DNA of 64,000 nt from Pontibacter ummariensis (GTDB taxonomy: Bacteria; Bacteroidota; Bacteroidia; Cytophagales; Hymenobacteraceae): the NCBI RefSeq assembly GCF_900188175.1, contig NZ_FZOQ01000015.1, forward strand, positions 1 to 64,000, in the 5' to 3' direction. The first letter of the stretch is position 1; each line of letters opens with the position of its first letter. The notes below the pieces were generated by a model, which worked only from the letters and a program-made list of their open reading frames with translations, made no database searches and was not told the origin of the DNA. Positions 1-8,670 of the stretch are shown in pieces. A program made the translations under genes and the position numbers.

Positions 1-10
1 TTGCGGGCTG

Positions 11-41
11 CAAAGTTCGGTGTTTCTCTCTAAACCGCCAA
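11..41 (-). promoter_or_regulatory. rRNA-type promoter, most downstream of three (degenerate)
   Basis: Read on the minus strand, a -7 box GAACTTTG (11-18; one mismatch to TAnnTTTG) lies 20 bp downstream of a TTG at 39-41. The sequence after it, GCAGCCCGC, matches the initiation region of the next promoter upstream. The promoter directs transcription out of the left edge. It is the weakest match of the three. Confidence 0.5.
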
Positions 42-122
42 ACTTTTCTTTTATTTTTTTCGACCGGCTCTTTCTTTGCCCAAGAAGTGTGCCATGCCTC
101 CCCTTCCCTCTGAAGCGGGCTG

Positions 123-152
123 CAAAGGTAAGAAGAGTTTTTCGTTTTGCAA
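123..152 (-). promoter_or_regulatory. rRNA-type promoter, middle of three
   Basis: On the minus strand there is a -33 TTG (150-152), a 19-bp spacer and a perfect -7 box TACCTTTG (123-130), followed by CAGCCCGCTTC. This is the Bacteroidota sigma-A consensus (TTG/TAnnTTTG) in the form typical of rRNA operons. It points left, toward a gene outside the window, probably 16S rRNA. Confidence 0.75.
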
Positions 153-244
153 GCACCAGGGGAGAGTTTTTCCTCTTTTCCCTTTGCCTGCCAATGCTCG
201 CTACGGCCCCTGTTATCGCTGCCCCTGTCCTGCCGAAGGGAGCG

Positions 245-274
245 CAAAGGTAGGGAAAGTTTCCCTACAGGCAA
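245..274 (-). promoter_or_regulatory. rRNA-type promoter, most upstream of three
   Basis: On the minus strand a TTG (272-274), a 19-bp spacer and a perfect TACCTTTG (245-252) repeat the arrangement of the promoter 122 bp downstream. Tandem promoters at about 110-120 bp spacing are usual in front of rRNA operons. No coding sequence reads through them. Confidence 0.72.
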
Positions 275-279
275 GGCCT

Positions 280-870
280 CAGAGAAGATTTGCGCTAACA
301 AAAAGCTAAGTGGCTCAGGCAGTGGGAGATTCTTTTTGATCCCCTTCTCTAGAGCGGGCGCTGGGGAATAACAGCCAGAGAACCGGTGAGAGTTCCGAAA
401 GCAGGAAACTTTTTACTGCTTCCCCTACCCTACTCCCTCAAAGCACTGGCGAGAAAACAATAACTCTTTTACAAGTTCTACGGATAAGGTGTTTTACAAA
501 CGCTATGTAGCTCTGCTTCTTTCTGCCTATGAGGCAGTTGCAAGCTCAACCCTATTCGGGGTGGGCGCCCCCCTACTCCACTCCATTGACTTCGGATGGC
601 CTCTTACACTACCCGACTGTCATCTTCAAAGCTTTTGTGATAAGAACGGAAGAGAGCCTGGGAAGCTGAAACCGGCTTAAACAGAATTTCAGATAAATTT
701 CTACCGGGGTTGTGATAACAAATATTAAGAGATACTAAAAGAAAGGCACCCTGCACCGTTGAGATCACTAGTATAGAGGAAAGACTTAGGAACTCGGCTC
801 ATGCATATCTGCTCAAAAAAGCACTGGATTGCAGACAGGAATCCGCTAAGTTTGCAGCTTTAAAAAACAC
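280..870. other. Gene-free stretch
   Basis: Upstream flank of the leftward promoter array. A further GAGCGGGCG motif near 353 sits about where a fourth promoter unit would fall, but no TAnnTTTG accompanies it. Short open frames here (for example 489-680) show no recognisable protein features, and no RNA gene was recognised. Confidence 0.5.
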
Positions 871-874
871 CTTT

Positions 875-1093
875 ATGAAGAAGTACGTTCTGTTAATCTC
901 CCTGCTGGCCCTGATCCTACAAGTAAGCTGTAAGCCTGTGTTAGTTGTTAAGGCCCCTCCAGGACAAGTCAAAAAAGTAACCGGCGCTAAGTCAGCCAAA
1001 TCTTATGCTCCGGGGCAAATGAAAAAAGTAGCAGGCACAAAGTCCGCAAAACAATTCGCCCCTGGTCAGCAGAAGAAAAAGAAGAAAGGATAA
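875..1093 (+). CDS. Small repeat lipoprotein with PGQ-KK units
   Basis: A 72-residue protein with a hydrophobic signal segment (residues 4-18) and a Cys at 19 that could be lipidated. The rest is made of a 17-residue tandem repeat: PGQVKKVTGAKSAKSYA (29-45), PGQMKKVAGTKSAKQFA (46-62) and a truncated PGQQ followed by a lysine run to the C-terminus. Similar tiny PGQxKK proteins occur in Bacteroidota and are sometimes labelled quinol oxidase subunit 4, a name with no support visible here. The strongly basic tail suggests an interaction with a polyanion such as lipid head groups or DNA, but this is inference. It stands alone, convergent with the haloperoxidase-like gene. The function is unknown. 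Confidence 0.6.
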   Translation: MKKYVLLISLLALILQVSCKPVLVVKAPPGQVKKVTGAKSAKSYAPGQMKKVAGTKSAKQFAPGQQKKKKKG

Positions 1094-1236
1094 CGGCTGT
1101 GGTTTAACTGCTGCTAACTATAAAAACTTGCAGCGGAAGGAAGAGGCCGGCATCAGGTTGTATTTAGTTAGTTCGGGTTACCGCCCTTCGTTTAAAGCAA
1201 AAGCTCCGCCGGTCATCAATACCTGCAGGGCTTTTG

Positions 1237-2637
1237 CTATTTTACGGCTATCTGTTTTGTGGCATCTTCCTTTGGTTTGGGTTTCGTTTTCGTGGGCTTG
1301 CCTGTTAGCTTCGCCCATACCCATTCTCCTACCTGCTCGCCCTGCTTGGTCCCTTCCAGGGCTCCGTCCAGAAAGTGGATGCCGCCATACACCCTGCTCA
1401 TGGAGGTTTCCATGTAGGCATCCCGGATGGATGTGAAAGACCGGACCCCGTGGCCAAACTCGTACTCTGTTGAGTCGATAAAGGCTACCTGATCACCCAG
1501 CAGGTAAGTAAGGACTTTTCCTGCGGATGCGGATATGGCGCTATGGCCACTCACGTACTCCGGGAAAGGCGGTGTTTCCAGGTATGGCTCCCACTCCCCG
1601 TCCAGGTGCTGGTTGATCACCGTAACCGGCCGGATGCGGTTAGAGCGGTACTTTTCTTCCCAGCAGGCAATAAAGGCGTCGTGCAGGGCAATGGCGGAAA
1701 AGGTGTAGGCCTGCAGCGATTGCATCATATCCAACTTCTGGTCGCGGGCAATGGTGCTCACGATCGCCTGCCAGTGCCCGGGCGGCGTCATCTTTTTGTC
1801 GAGGTAAGACACATGGCCCATCACATTGGTCACCGTCGCATTGTCGTCCCAAAAGTAAGCGATCTCCTTCTGCTCGGGGGTGGGGTGCTTACCATAGTTG
1901 TATACCTCCTCTACCATTTTATAGAAGGGGCTGCCCGGGGTCAGATCATAGGGGGCGGGAGGCGGTGGCATAAACTGCGTGCTGGAGTCCAGGGTGAAGG
2001 AGCGGATAGCGCTCCACTTGGGCTCGCAGGCCTGTGCGTAGTTGGGCGGCGTTGGCTCCCAGGAACCCGTGGTGTGGGTAAGCACGTGCCGGTAACCACG
2101 GGTGTATTTATAGTTATCTTTTTCGGCATAGTCAAGCACATGCTTGGCTACCGCGTCTCCCAGAGCCACTGAGCGGGTGTACACGTCCTCCGGAATGCCC
2201 ATGTCTTTGAACTTGCGGTCCAGGTCCTCTTCGTAAGCGTCCCACATCTCCACGGAGAGGGTCAGGTTTTCGCTAACGCCTATAAAAGCCTTGATACTAG
2301 CCAGGGGATAACAGTACGCTTTTCCAGCCTCAGGTGCCGGTATGGGTGTAAACTCCCTGATCCTTCCGGCCAGGCTGGGGTAGTCGGGCGATTGGAGGCG
2401 CATGGTTTCATAGGCCGCCAGGTTAGCGTAGGCATAAATCCGGCTGGCAACGGGCGGCTTGAAAATATCCCGGATGATCACCGTCGTCAGTTGCTTCGAA
2501 GTCTGGTGCAGCAAGGCAGGCTCCGAGGCCAGCTTGTTGTACTCTTCAGGAGAGGTTTGGGAGCAGCTTGAAGCACTAAAAAGGGCGGCAAAAAGGATCA
2601 AAAAAGCTACCTCTTTTGCTTTAGATAAAGTACGCAT
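1237..2637 (-). CDS. Vanadium-dependent haloperoxidase-like PAP2 lipoprotein
   Basis: A 466-residue secreted protein with a signal peptide ending in FSASSCS (Cys about residue 25), so probably a lipoprotein. It carries the PAP2/vanadium-haloperoxidase phosphate- or vanadate-binding signature in three parts: a basic segment SNRIRPVTVI (around 330), the PEYVSGHSAIS segment (around 360) with the Ser-Gly-His triad, and SRVYGGIHFLDG (around 425) with the last Arg and His. In this superfamily the same site either holds vanadate for halide oxidation or hydrolyses phosphate esters, and the sequence alone does not tell which. Length and architecture fit bacterial vanadium haloperoxidase-like proteins of Bacteroidota. 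The C-terminus is a lysine-rich tail. The gene is monocistronic and convergent with the small lipoprotein gene. Confidence 0.85.
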   Translation of the reverse strand: MRTLSKAKEVAFLILFAALFSASSCSQTSPEEYNKLASEPALLHQTSKQLTTVIIRDIFKPPVASRIYAYANLAAYETMRLQSPDYPSLAGRIREFTPIPAPEAGKAYCYPLASIKAFIGVSENLTLSVEMWDAYEEDLDRKFKDMGIPEDVYTRSVALGDAVAKHVLDYAEKDNYKYTRGYRHVLTHTTGSWEPTPPNYAQACEPKWSAIRSFTLDSSTQFMPPPPAPYDLTPGSPFYKMVEEVYNYGKHPTPEQKEIAYFWDDNATVTNVMGHVSYLDKKMTPPGHWQAIVSTIARDQKLDMMQSLQAYTFSAIALHDAFIACWEEKYRSNRIRPVTVINQHLDGEWEPYLETPPFPEYVSGHSAISASAGKVLTYLLGDQVAFIDSTEYEFGHGVRSFTSIRDAYMETSMSRVYGGIHFLDGALEGTKQGEQVGEWVWAKLTGKPTKTKPKPKEDATKQIAVK

Positions 2638-2985
2638 AGCAGAAAAGTGTTCGGTTACCAGGGATACTGGCCCTAGTTAATTACAAAGCCGGTTTCCTGA
2701 AAAAGTGATTTCTAGCAACCCTTGGCTCGTGTCTTCGACCAAGATACTGTTTTCGGTTTTCAATCGAAAGTTTTAATCTCTTTGTTTTTAGATGCTTGTA
2801 CAGGCTTTCTTCATGCCTTGGCTAAGTATTGTTGTCTTCCGTGCAACCTCTCCTCCCGCTACTTTACGTTTGCCTATAGGTGAAATGGAAGAGTACGATC
2901 AAAACAGCGCATTACGATACTACCCCCAAAGCGAACCCTTCACCCAGGCTGCCGTTCCTTTTCTTTGTAGATATATTGAAAAGTT

Positions 2986-3774
2986 ATGGACTTAAAAAAC
3001 AAGAAAGTGCTCATATCCGGTGGCAGTGCCGGTATAGGGAAAGCAATAATACAAGCCTTAGTGCACCGGGGTGTGCAGGACATCGCCGTGATCGGAAGAA
3101 GACAGGAGCCGATGGAAGCGCTCAAGTCCTCCTTCTCCTCCGTTAACTTCCTCACGATTCAGGGGAACGTGGCTAATCCAGCGGACCTGGACAAAGCTGT
3201 TGCCGCCGTGTCCGAAGCCTGGGGTGAGCTGGACATCCTGATCAACAACGCTGGGGTGGTAAGCGCCGGCTTGCTTACTGAGCAAAGCGACGAGGACATC
3301 ATCAACCAAATAAACATCAACGTAACGGGCCTGATACTGCTCACAAAAAAGTCGCTGGACCTTCTAAAGAAGAGCAAGGAAGGGGCGATTGTAAATGTTT
3401 CCTCGGGCTACGGCTACATCGCCATGCCTTTTTATAGCGTGTATGCCGCTACCAAAGCTGCTGTAGGCCAGTTCTCGGATGCCATGCGCAGGGAGCTGCA
3501 CCAATACCCCCTGCACGTAATGACGGTTTACCCAGGGGCTACGGACACGGACATGATTAAAACGGCTAACATGGGGCAAATGGATACTCCGGAAGAGGTC
3601 GCCAGGGTCTCTGTAGAAGGACTATTGCAAAAGGAAATAAACGTGATCCTGGGCGGGGAGCAAAGAAAAGAAATGATCCGTACGAACTTCCTGGAGCCAA
3701 AGAAAGTAGACCAGTTTGCCATTGCCAATTATGAGGGACTAAGAGAGGCAACGAAGAACCATCGGTCTATGTAA
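2986..3774 (+). CDS. Short-chain dehydrogenase/reductase (SDR)
   Basis: A 262-residue classical SDR. The Rossmann cofactor motif is GGSAGIG (residues 12-18), the structural NNAG motif is at 87-90, and the catalytic set is Ser139/140 in NVSSG, Tyr153 and Lys157 in YAATK. An Arg-Arg pair at 38-39 after the second beta strand suggests NADP(H) preference. The substrate cannot be read from the sequence; similar small SDRs reduce ketones, aldehydes or sugars. It is transcribed alone. The frameshifted GDCC gene lies 40 bp downstream on the same strand. Confidence 0.9.
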   Translation: MDLKNKKVLISGGSAGIGKAIIQALVHRGVQDIAVIGRRQEPMEALKSSFSSVNFLTIQGNVANPADLDKAVAAVSEAWGELDILINNAGVVSAGLLTEQSDEDIINQININVTGLILLTKKSLDLLKKSKEGAIVNVSSGYGYIAMPFYSVYAATKAAVGQFSDAMRRELHQYPLHVMTVYPGATDTDMIKTANMGQMDTPEEVARVSVEGLLQKEINVILGGEQRKEMIRTNFLEPKKVDQFAIANYEGLREATKNHRSM

Positions 3775-3813
3775 GAAATCCCAATTGCAAAACAAAATTT
3801 AAACAAGCCCCAG

Positions 3814-4019
3814 ATGGCGACGAAGCTTTACTCCCTTATTACCTGCCCTGGCTGCGGACATGAAAAAGAAGAACGAATGCCGACAAATGCCTGCCAGTTC
3901 TTTAGTGTGAAGAGTGCCAGGCCAGTCTGAAACCTATACAAGGGGACTGCTGCGTTTTCTGCAGCTATGGCTCTGAGCCATGTCCGCCCGTTCAGAAACG
4001 AAAAAACTGTTGCGACTGA
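3814..4019 (+). pseudogene. Frameshifted small cysteine-rich GDCC-motif protein
   Basis: Frame one from ATG 3814 reads MATKLYSLITCPGCGHEKEE and continues through CQFF, then runs into a stop at 3928-3930. The continuation of a known small family, CEECQASLKPIQGDCCVFCS followed by YGSEPCPPVQ, lies in another frame from about 3903 to the TGA at 4017-4019. The family has about 70 residues, a CxxC near the start and a GDCCxFCSYG core, presumably metal binding, and is often seen near metal or redox genes. Joined, the frames give nearly the full family length, so the lesion is a small indel around 3900-3905. It may be a true pseudogene or a sequencing error. Confidence 0.65.
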
Positions 4020-4095
4020 AAGGAACAGGAGACAGGTAAGGCACAGAAGGAGTGCACGGTCAGTTAGTATTTGTATCAGCTCTAGCTAGCACAAA

Positions 4096-4129
4096 AAAAG
4101 TCCCGGCTATGTTTGTAGCCGGGACTTTT
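4096..4129. terminator. Bidirectional rho-independent terminator
   Basis: A perfect 14-bp stem AAAAGTCCCGGCTA / TAGCCGGGACTTTT with a six-base loop, flanked by A and T runs. It sits between convergent genes: the GDCC gene from the left and the EF-hand lipoprotein from the right. Confidence 0.85.
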
Positions 4130-4161
4130 ATCTTAGGTGCCTGATCAATCAGGACATGTGT

Positions 4162-4740
4162 TTACACACCATAATAGGTGTTGTAAAGGCCATATTCATT
4201 CTCATCCCATACACCGTCACCGTTCTCATCCCAGGCGCTAAACACGCCGCCGGTGTACTCTTCCTCACTCAGCAAGTTATCGTCATCCTCGTCCCACTCG
4301 CCGTACCAGCCAGTCTCTGCGAAGGCAGTGTTATACTCTTCCTCCTCCAGGATGCCGTCTCCATCGTCATCCCATTCTGACCAGGTTTGGTTTTCCAGTC
4401 CCCAGTCATTCACGGCGGTGTTCCACTCCGTCTCGTCTATCTGGTTATCGTTGTTCACATCCCAGGTGTCATAAAAGCCACCATAGTACTCATTCTCGCT
4501 CAGGAAGTTGTCATCGTCCTCGTCCCAGGTCTCATAGTAATCCGTCGCGGCAAAAGTGGTATAAAACCGGTTTTCATCCCAGGTTTCTGCCGTAGCCACT
4601 TCCTCTTCTACTAGGGGCTCTTCAACAGCAGCCTCTTCTTCTACAGCGCCTTCTCCGCCGCAGGCTACCATACCGGCTACCAGAAAAAAGCATAGTCCGT
4701 TTCTGATTCCTTTCAGGATGTTCATTTCATTCTTTTTCAT
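4162..4740 (-). CDS. EF-hand repeat lipoprotein (first of two paralogues)
   Basis: A 192-residue lipoprotein with a signal peptide ending in VAGMVACGG (Cys about 27), then an acidic Glu/Ala/Val linker (30-50), then about five EF-hand units. Each unit begins with Trp-Asp and carries a DxDxDG-like loop, for example DEDDDNFLSENE, DVNNDNQIDETE, DDDGDGILEEEE and DENGDGVWDENE. The loops keep acidic residues at positions 1, 3, 5 and the Glu at 12, so calcium binding is likely. It should be anchored in a membrane facing the periplasm or the outside. A paralogue lies 290 bp upstream with the same W-D spacing, and the same EF-hand style recurs in the antiporter tail at 8948-10321. Confidence 0.85.
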   Translation of the reverse strand: MKKNEMNILKGIRNGLCFFLVAGMVACGGEGAVEEEAAVEEPLVEEEVATAETWDENRFYTTFAATDYYETWDEDDDNFLSENEYYGGFYDTWDVNNDNQIDETEWNTAVNDWGLENQTWSEWDDDGDGILEEEEYNTAFAETGWYGEWDEDDDNLLSEEEYTGGVFSAWDENGDGVWDENEYGLYNTYYGV

Positions 4741-5006
4741 AGTTTGTCTGTTTTAGATTAACATATGTTGATATATAAACGAGGTGAAAGCAAAGGGGTT
4801 TAGAAAGGTTTAGTAATTAGGCCGATAGTAGCGGTATGTGTTCTATTTCGGCCTGCGAATTACGCACACCTGCGTTTTTGCACCTACCCACGCTGCCCCT
4901 CGTCCTGTTCCTCCAAGCAAACTGCCAGATGCAATAAGATCAGCGCAGCTTAAAAAACAAAGCCCCGAGCCGAGGCAGCCCCGACTTAGGCCTGTTTGGG
5001 TTACTT

Positions 5007-5035
5007 CATATAAAGCTTAAAAACAAAGCTTATAT
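5007..5035 (-). terminator. Weak hairpin after the second EF-hand gene
   Basis: The inverted repeat ATAAAGCTT ... AAGCTTAT with an A-rich loop overlaps the stop codon region of the EF-hand gene at 5030. The stem is AT-rich, so its terminator role is uncertain. Confidence 0.35.
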
Positions 5036-5578
5036 GCCATAGTAGGTATCATAAAAGGTAGTGTACTCTATTTCCGATAACATACCGTCGCCGTCTGCAT
5101 CCCAAAGGCCAAACACCCCATCGGCAAACTCACGATCTTCTATCATATCAGTTCCATTCACATCCCATGTGGTGAACCAGTTAGTCAGTAAGTTGGTATC
5201 CTCTACACCCAGCTGGAATTCCGTTATCTCCAGCGTGCCGTTCGCATCCATGTCCCAGGCGTCCCAGTCGGCCCCAATCACACCAAAGTCCTGCTCAGCC
5301 GCGGTCAGCTCCGCATCGGTCAGCATGCCATTGTCGTCGGTATCCCAGGTATCGAAAAAGCTGGTCATGAACTCGTCTTCGTTCAGCCCATTGTCATTGT
5401 CTGAGTCCCAGCCGTCGAAAACGCTGTTAGCCGTGATGTCTTCAAAGAGTGTATCGTTGTTAAACACCCCCACATCATCTTCGTCGTCATCGTCGTCACA
5501 TCCTACCGCACCCAACATCAGGAACAAACAAAGCCCCATTCCTGCTTTTCTCCACAAGTTTGTTCTGTCTCTTTTCAT
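5030..5578 (-). CDS. EF-hand repeat lipoprotein (second paralogue)
   Basis: A 182-residue lipoprotein. The signal peptide ends in LMLGAVGC (Cys about 27) and is followed at once by a run of Asp residues. Then come EF-hand units with loops such as DSDNDNGLNEDE, DTDDNGMLTDAE, DMDANGTLEITE, DVNGTDMIEDRE and DADGDGMLSEIE, each preceded by Trp-Asp. It is clearly paralogous to the neighbour at 4162-4740: same length, same unit spacing and the same C-terminal YNTYYGV/YDTYYGI ending. Calcium-dependent folding or calcium buffering at the cell surface is an inference. The two genes are separated by 290 bp, so they may not be co-transcribed. Confidence 0.85.
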   Translation of the reverse strand: MKRDRTNLWRKAGMGLCLFLMLGAVGCDDDDDEDDVGVFNNDTLFEDITANSVFDGWDSDNDNGLNEDEFMTSFFDTWDTDDNGMLTDAELTAAEQDFGVIGADWDAWDMDANGTLEITEFQLGVEDTNLLTNWFTTWDVNGTDMIEDREFADGVFGLWDADGDGMLSEIEYTTFYDTYYGI

Positions 5579-5844
5579 AGCTCTTATATCTATTTAGTTA
5601 ATAATAAACATGTTACATGTTAAATTTTACGCAACAGGCGGGGTATCGTTTTTTACGTTAGCTCCTTTTTGCCATAAAAGAGTGCAAATGGCGTTTGCTT
5701 CAGTAGCCTGTAAGCACATAAACACAAAATACACACACTCAACATTTTATTAGTTTGGTACAGTATTTGAAACATACCCGGTAAATCTAGAAAACAGCTT
5801 TAGGTTTGATTAAGGTGTACTATTAACTGAAGATTTACATTTAC

Positions 5845-7350
5845 ATGAAGGCAAAACAATTCTTTGCAGGTCTTACCCTTTCTGCCCTCTTAGGGGGAGG
5901 CGTTGCCGCAGGCGGTTATAAATTAATGGATGCAAACACGAGTGGCTTTGCGCAGGGAGAGTCCCTGTTTCCGCAAGTGCACTACACGAGCGACATGCGG
6001 AGCAGCTCGCCGATCGTGCCAGAGGGGCTGAACTTCCTGAAGTCTGCCAGCACGGTAACGCCGGCTGTGGTGCATATCCGGACAGAATATAACGGCAGCA
6101 GTACCGTGAGCAACGGCAGCGCAGAAATGGACCCGTTCCTGCGTGAGTTTTTCGGGGACAACTATGAAAGACAGGCACCGGCTCAGCGTGCCAGAAAAGG
6201 ATCTGGTTCGGGCGTGATCATCGCCTCGAACGGTTACATTGTAACCAACAACCACGTAATTGACAAGGCCAGTAAGATTGAGGTTGTGCTGGACGATAAG
6301 CGAACGTATGAAGCCACGCTGATCGGTACTGACCCGACGACCGATATTGCCTTGCTGAAAGTTAAGGCGGAGAAGCTGCCGACGGTACGCTTCGGCAGCT
6401 CCGATAACCTACAGGTAGGCGAGTGGGTGCTGGCCGTGGGTAACCCAATGAACCTGACCTCTACGGTAACGGCGGGTATCGTGAGTGCCAAAGGCCGTAG
6501 CATCGACCTGCTGCGGTCGAAGAATCCAAACCAGCAGTACAGCATCGAGTCCTTTATTCAGACAGATGCGGCGGTAAACCCGGGTAACTCGGGTGGTGCC
6601 CTGGTCAACCTGAACGGCGAGCTGGTCGGCATCAACACGGCTATTGCCTCGCAGACAGGGTCTTTCGCGGGCTACTCCTTTGCGGTGCCTTCCTCTATCG
6701 TGAGTAAAGTAGTGGAAGACCTGCGGAAGTACGGTGAAGTGCAGCGCGCCCTCTTAGGAGCGCAGATCCAGGAGATTGATGCTGCCTTTGCAAAAGAAAA
6801 AGGCCTGAAAACCCTGAACGGGGTGTACCTGGTAAACATCTCTGAGCAAAGCGCGGCCGATGAGGCTGGTTTGCTGGCGGGCGACGTCGTGACAGCCATC
6901 AACGGCGTTCCGGTTGCCAAGTCTTCTCAGTTGCTGGAGCAGGTAGCGCGCTACCGACCTGGTGATAAGGTAGAAGTTACTTACCTGCGTGCTGGCAAAG
7001 AGCGTACGGCAGACGTCACCTTCAAGAACCTGGAAAACAGCACAGGGATAATGAAGCGCAGCGCAGCGAAGGCAGCCATTACCTTTCATGGGGCGAGCCT
7101 GGAGTCCGTAAGCGAGCAGGAGATGCAAAAGCTGGGGATTTCCGGCGGTGCCAAGGTGGTAGACGTACGAAACAGTAAGTTCGCGGAGGCGGGCATGAAA
7201 GAAGGCTTTATCATCACCCGTATCGGCAAGCAAGCAGTAAGTGGACCTGCCGACCTGGCCAAACACCTGCAAGGCGCTGGTGAGGAAATGGTGTACCTGG
7301 AGGGCGTGTACCCGAACGGCCTGAAAGCCTACTACCCTTTCGTGAAGTAA
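5845..7350 (+). CDS. degP: Periplasmic serine protease Do (HtrA/DegP family)
   Basis: A 501-residue HtrA protease. An N-terminal hydrophobic segment (5-25) exports or anchors it. The trypsin-like domain has the triad His137 (NNHVID), Asp167 (DPTTDIALL) and Ser249 in the GNSGG motif. Two PDZ domains follow (about 305-400 and 415-500), the first with its carboxylate-binding loop near LLGAQIQ. The enzyme degrades or refolds damaged envelope proteins, and the Do architecture suggests oligomeric cages. Length fits Bacteroidota DegQ/DegP. It is monocistronic, with two strong hairpins downstream. Its neighbours, the calcium-binding lipoproteins and a MscS channel, fit an envelope-stress neighbourhood, but co-regulation is not shown. 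Confidence 0.93.
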   Translation: MKAKQFFAGLTLSALLGGGVAAGGYKLMDANTSGFAQGESLFPQVHYTSDMRSSSPIVPEGLNFLKSASTVTPAVVHIRTEYNGSSTVSNGSAEMDPFLREFFGDNYERQAPAQRARKGSGSGVIIASNGYIVTNNHVIDKASKIEVVLDDKRTYEATLIGTDPTTDIALLKVKAEKLPTVRFGSSDNLQVGEWVLAVGNPMNLTSTVTAGIVSAKGRSIDLLRSKNPNQQYSIESFIQTDAAVNPGNSGGALVNLNGELVGINTAIASQTGSFAGYSFAVPSSIVSKVVEDLRKYGEVQRALLGAQIQEIDAAFAKEKGLKTLNGVYLVNISEQSAADEAGLLAGDVVTAINGVPVAKSSQLLEQVARYRPGDKVEVTYLRAGKERTADVTFKNLENSTGIMKRSAAKAAITFHGASLESVSEQEMQKLGISGGAKVVDVRNSKFAEAGMKEGFIITRIGKQAVSGPADLAKHLQGAGEEMVYLEGVYPNGLKAYYPFVK

Positions 7351-7377
7351 ACGCTGCCACGATACAGAGATAAGCGA

Positions 7378-7409
7378 AGAGCTTCTACAGCAAAGTAGAA
7401 GCTCTTTTT
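7378..7409 (+). terminator. Terminator of the HtrA protease gene
   Basis: An 11-bp perfect stem AGAGCTTCTAC / GTAGAAGCTCT with a six-base loop, followed by TTTTT, 28 bp after the stop codon. Confidence 0.9.
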
Positions 7410-7460
7410 CATTGCGGCTGCTTTGTGCTCGAACACCGGGTCCTTTCCTTTTTCTGTTGC

Positions 7461-7490
7461 TGCCCGGCTTTCTGTAAGCCGGGCATTTTT
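7461..7490 (+). terminator. Second terminator-like hairpin
   Basis: A 10-bp perfect stem TGCCCGGCTT / AAGCCGGGCA with a five-base loop and a run of T. It lies 50 bp after the first terminator with no gene between, so it may be a backup. From here to 7728 no gene is seen. Confidence 0.7.
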
Positions 7491-7728
7491 CTTTTTACGC
7501 AGGAGCTACAGCAGGCATAACAACAGCTTTCCCTGTTGCCCGTAACAAGGAGCATGGCTGTTACACCTGCCATCCGCTCCTGTTCGTTCCTCTTCAGGGG
7601 GAGCATACCGGAAAGAGCCTGAGCAAAAGGAGCCGGTGCACAGGCCGGGCACAAACTGCTAGGGTGCACCGGAAAGCGGCACAGGGAGGCACGGAGGTGC
7701 TAACATAAGCAAAACCAGTACAAAATAA

Positions 7729-8670
7729 ATGAATTATATAGAGGACTTAAATGAGACCGTAGGGCTGCTTTGGGAAAAGCTGGAGGCCTGGGGCGACCAG
7801 GCGGTGCTCATACTCCCTAACCTTTTGCTGGCTATTCTGCTGGTAATCCTGACCTTCTACGTCGCGGGCTTTGTAAGAAACTGGGCCGGGAAATTTGGCA
7901 GCAGGTTCTCCCACAGCCAGGCGCTGGTGAACCTCTTCCTGACACTCCTGTATACGGGCATCCTGCTGGTGGGCTTCTTCTTTGCCTTAAGCGTGCTGCG
8001 GCTGGACAAGGTCGTGGTGTCCCTGCTGGCTGGTGTCGGTGTGGTGGGCTTAGCCCTGGGCTTTGCCTTTAAAGATATTGCCGCAAATTTTATTTCCGGG
8101 ATCATCATCGCCGTACAACGGCCTTTCCGGGTTGGCGACAACATCGAGACAAACGAGTACTTCGGCACTATCGAGCGCATCTCCCTCCGCACCATCGATA
8201 TCCGGCAGGTGACGGGAGAAATGGTACACCTCCCCAACAAAACCGTGTTTGAGAACCCCCTGACAAATTTCTCGATCTATGGCACCCGCCGGATAGACCT
8301 GGAAGTGGGCATCTCTTACGCAGAGGACTTGGAGCGCGTGCAAAGGGTGGTGACAGAGGCCCTGCAGGAGGTAAAAAACCGCTTGGTAACACGTGATATA
8401 GAAGTGATGTTTGATGCTTTCGGCGATAGCTCCATCAACTTTAAAGCCCGCTTCTGGGTGTCTTACCGGCGGGAAGTAGATTATGTAAGTGCCAGGAGCG
8501 ACGCCATCATCCGCATCAAAAAAGCCTTTGACGCCAATGATATCCTCATCCCATTCCCCATCCGCACACTGGACTTCGGCATAAAAGGAGGCGAAAAGCT
8601 AAACGAGCAACTGCGGTCTGTGAACGCGTCCTTTAAAAGCGGATTCCCACTCGGGAACAATGGCCAGTAA
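7729..8670 (+). CDS. Small-conductance mechanosensitive channel (MscS family)
   Basis: A 313-residue MscS-type channel. It has three transmembrane segments (about 25-50, 65-90, 95-125). The last is the Gly/Ala-rich pore helix LLAGVGVVGLALGFAFKD, followed by the conserved NFISGIII and QRPFRVGD segment that opens the beta domain. A cytoplasmic cage domain completes the protein. The channel opens when membrane tension rises and releases solutes during osmotic downshock. Length is near that of the E. coli protein. It is separated from the downstream antiporter gene by about 280 bp, so independent transcription is likely. Confidence 0.92.
   Translation: MNYIEDLNETVGLLWEKLEAWGDQAVLILPNLLLAILLVILTFYVAGFVRNWAGKFGSRFSHSQALVNLFLTLLYTGILLVGFFFALSVLRLDKVVVSLLAGVGVVGLALGFAFKDIAANFISGIIIAVQRPFRVGDNIETNEYFGTIERISLRTIDIRQVTGEMVHLPNKTVFENPLTNFSIYGTRRIDLEVGISYAEDLERVQRVVTEALQEVKNRLVTRDIEVMFDAFGDSSINFKARFWVSYRREVDYVSARSDAIIRIKKAFDANDILIPFPIRTLDFGIKGGEKLNEQLRSVNASFKSGFPLGNNGQ

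Noticed and set aside
353..385. Possible fourth rRNA-type promoter
   Set aside because: The GAGCGGGCG start-like motif is present, but the -7 position reads TTATTCCCC and no TTG is at the right distance.
489..680. Plus-strand frame of 63 codons in the left intergenic region
   Set aside because: No ribosome site, no domain, and it lies in the upstream flank of the leftward rRNA-type promoters.
7409..7669. Minus-strand open frame of 86 codons between two hairpins and the MscS gene
   Set aside because: Rich in Cys, Gln and Ser in a way typical of chance frames, and it reads across a terminator hairpin.
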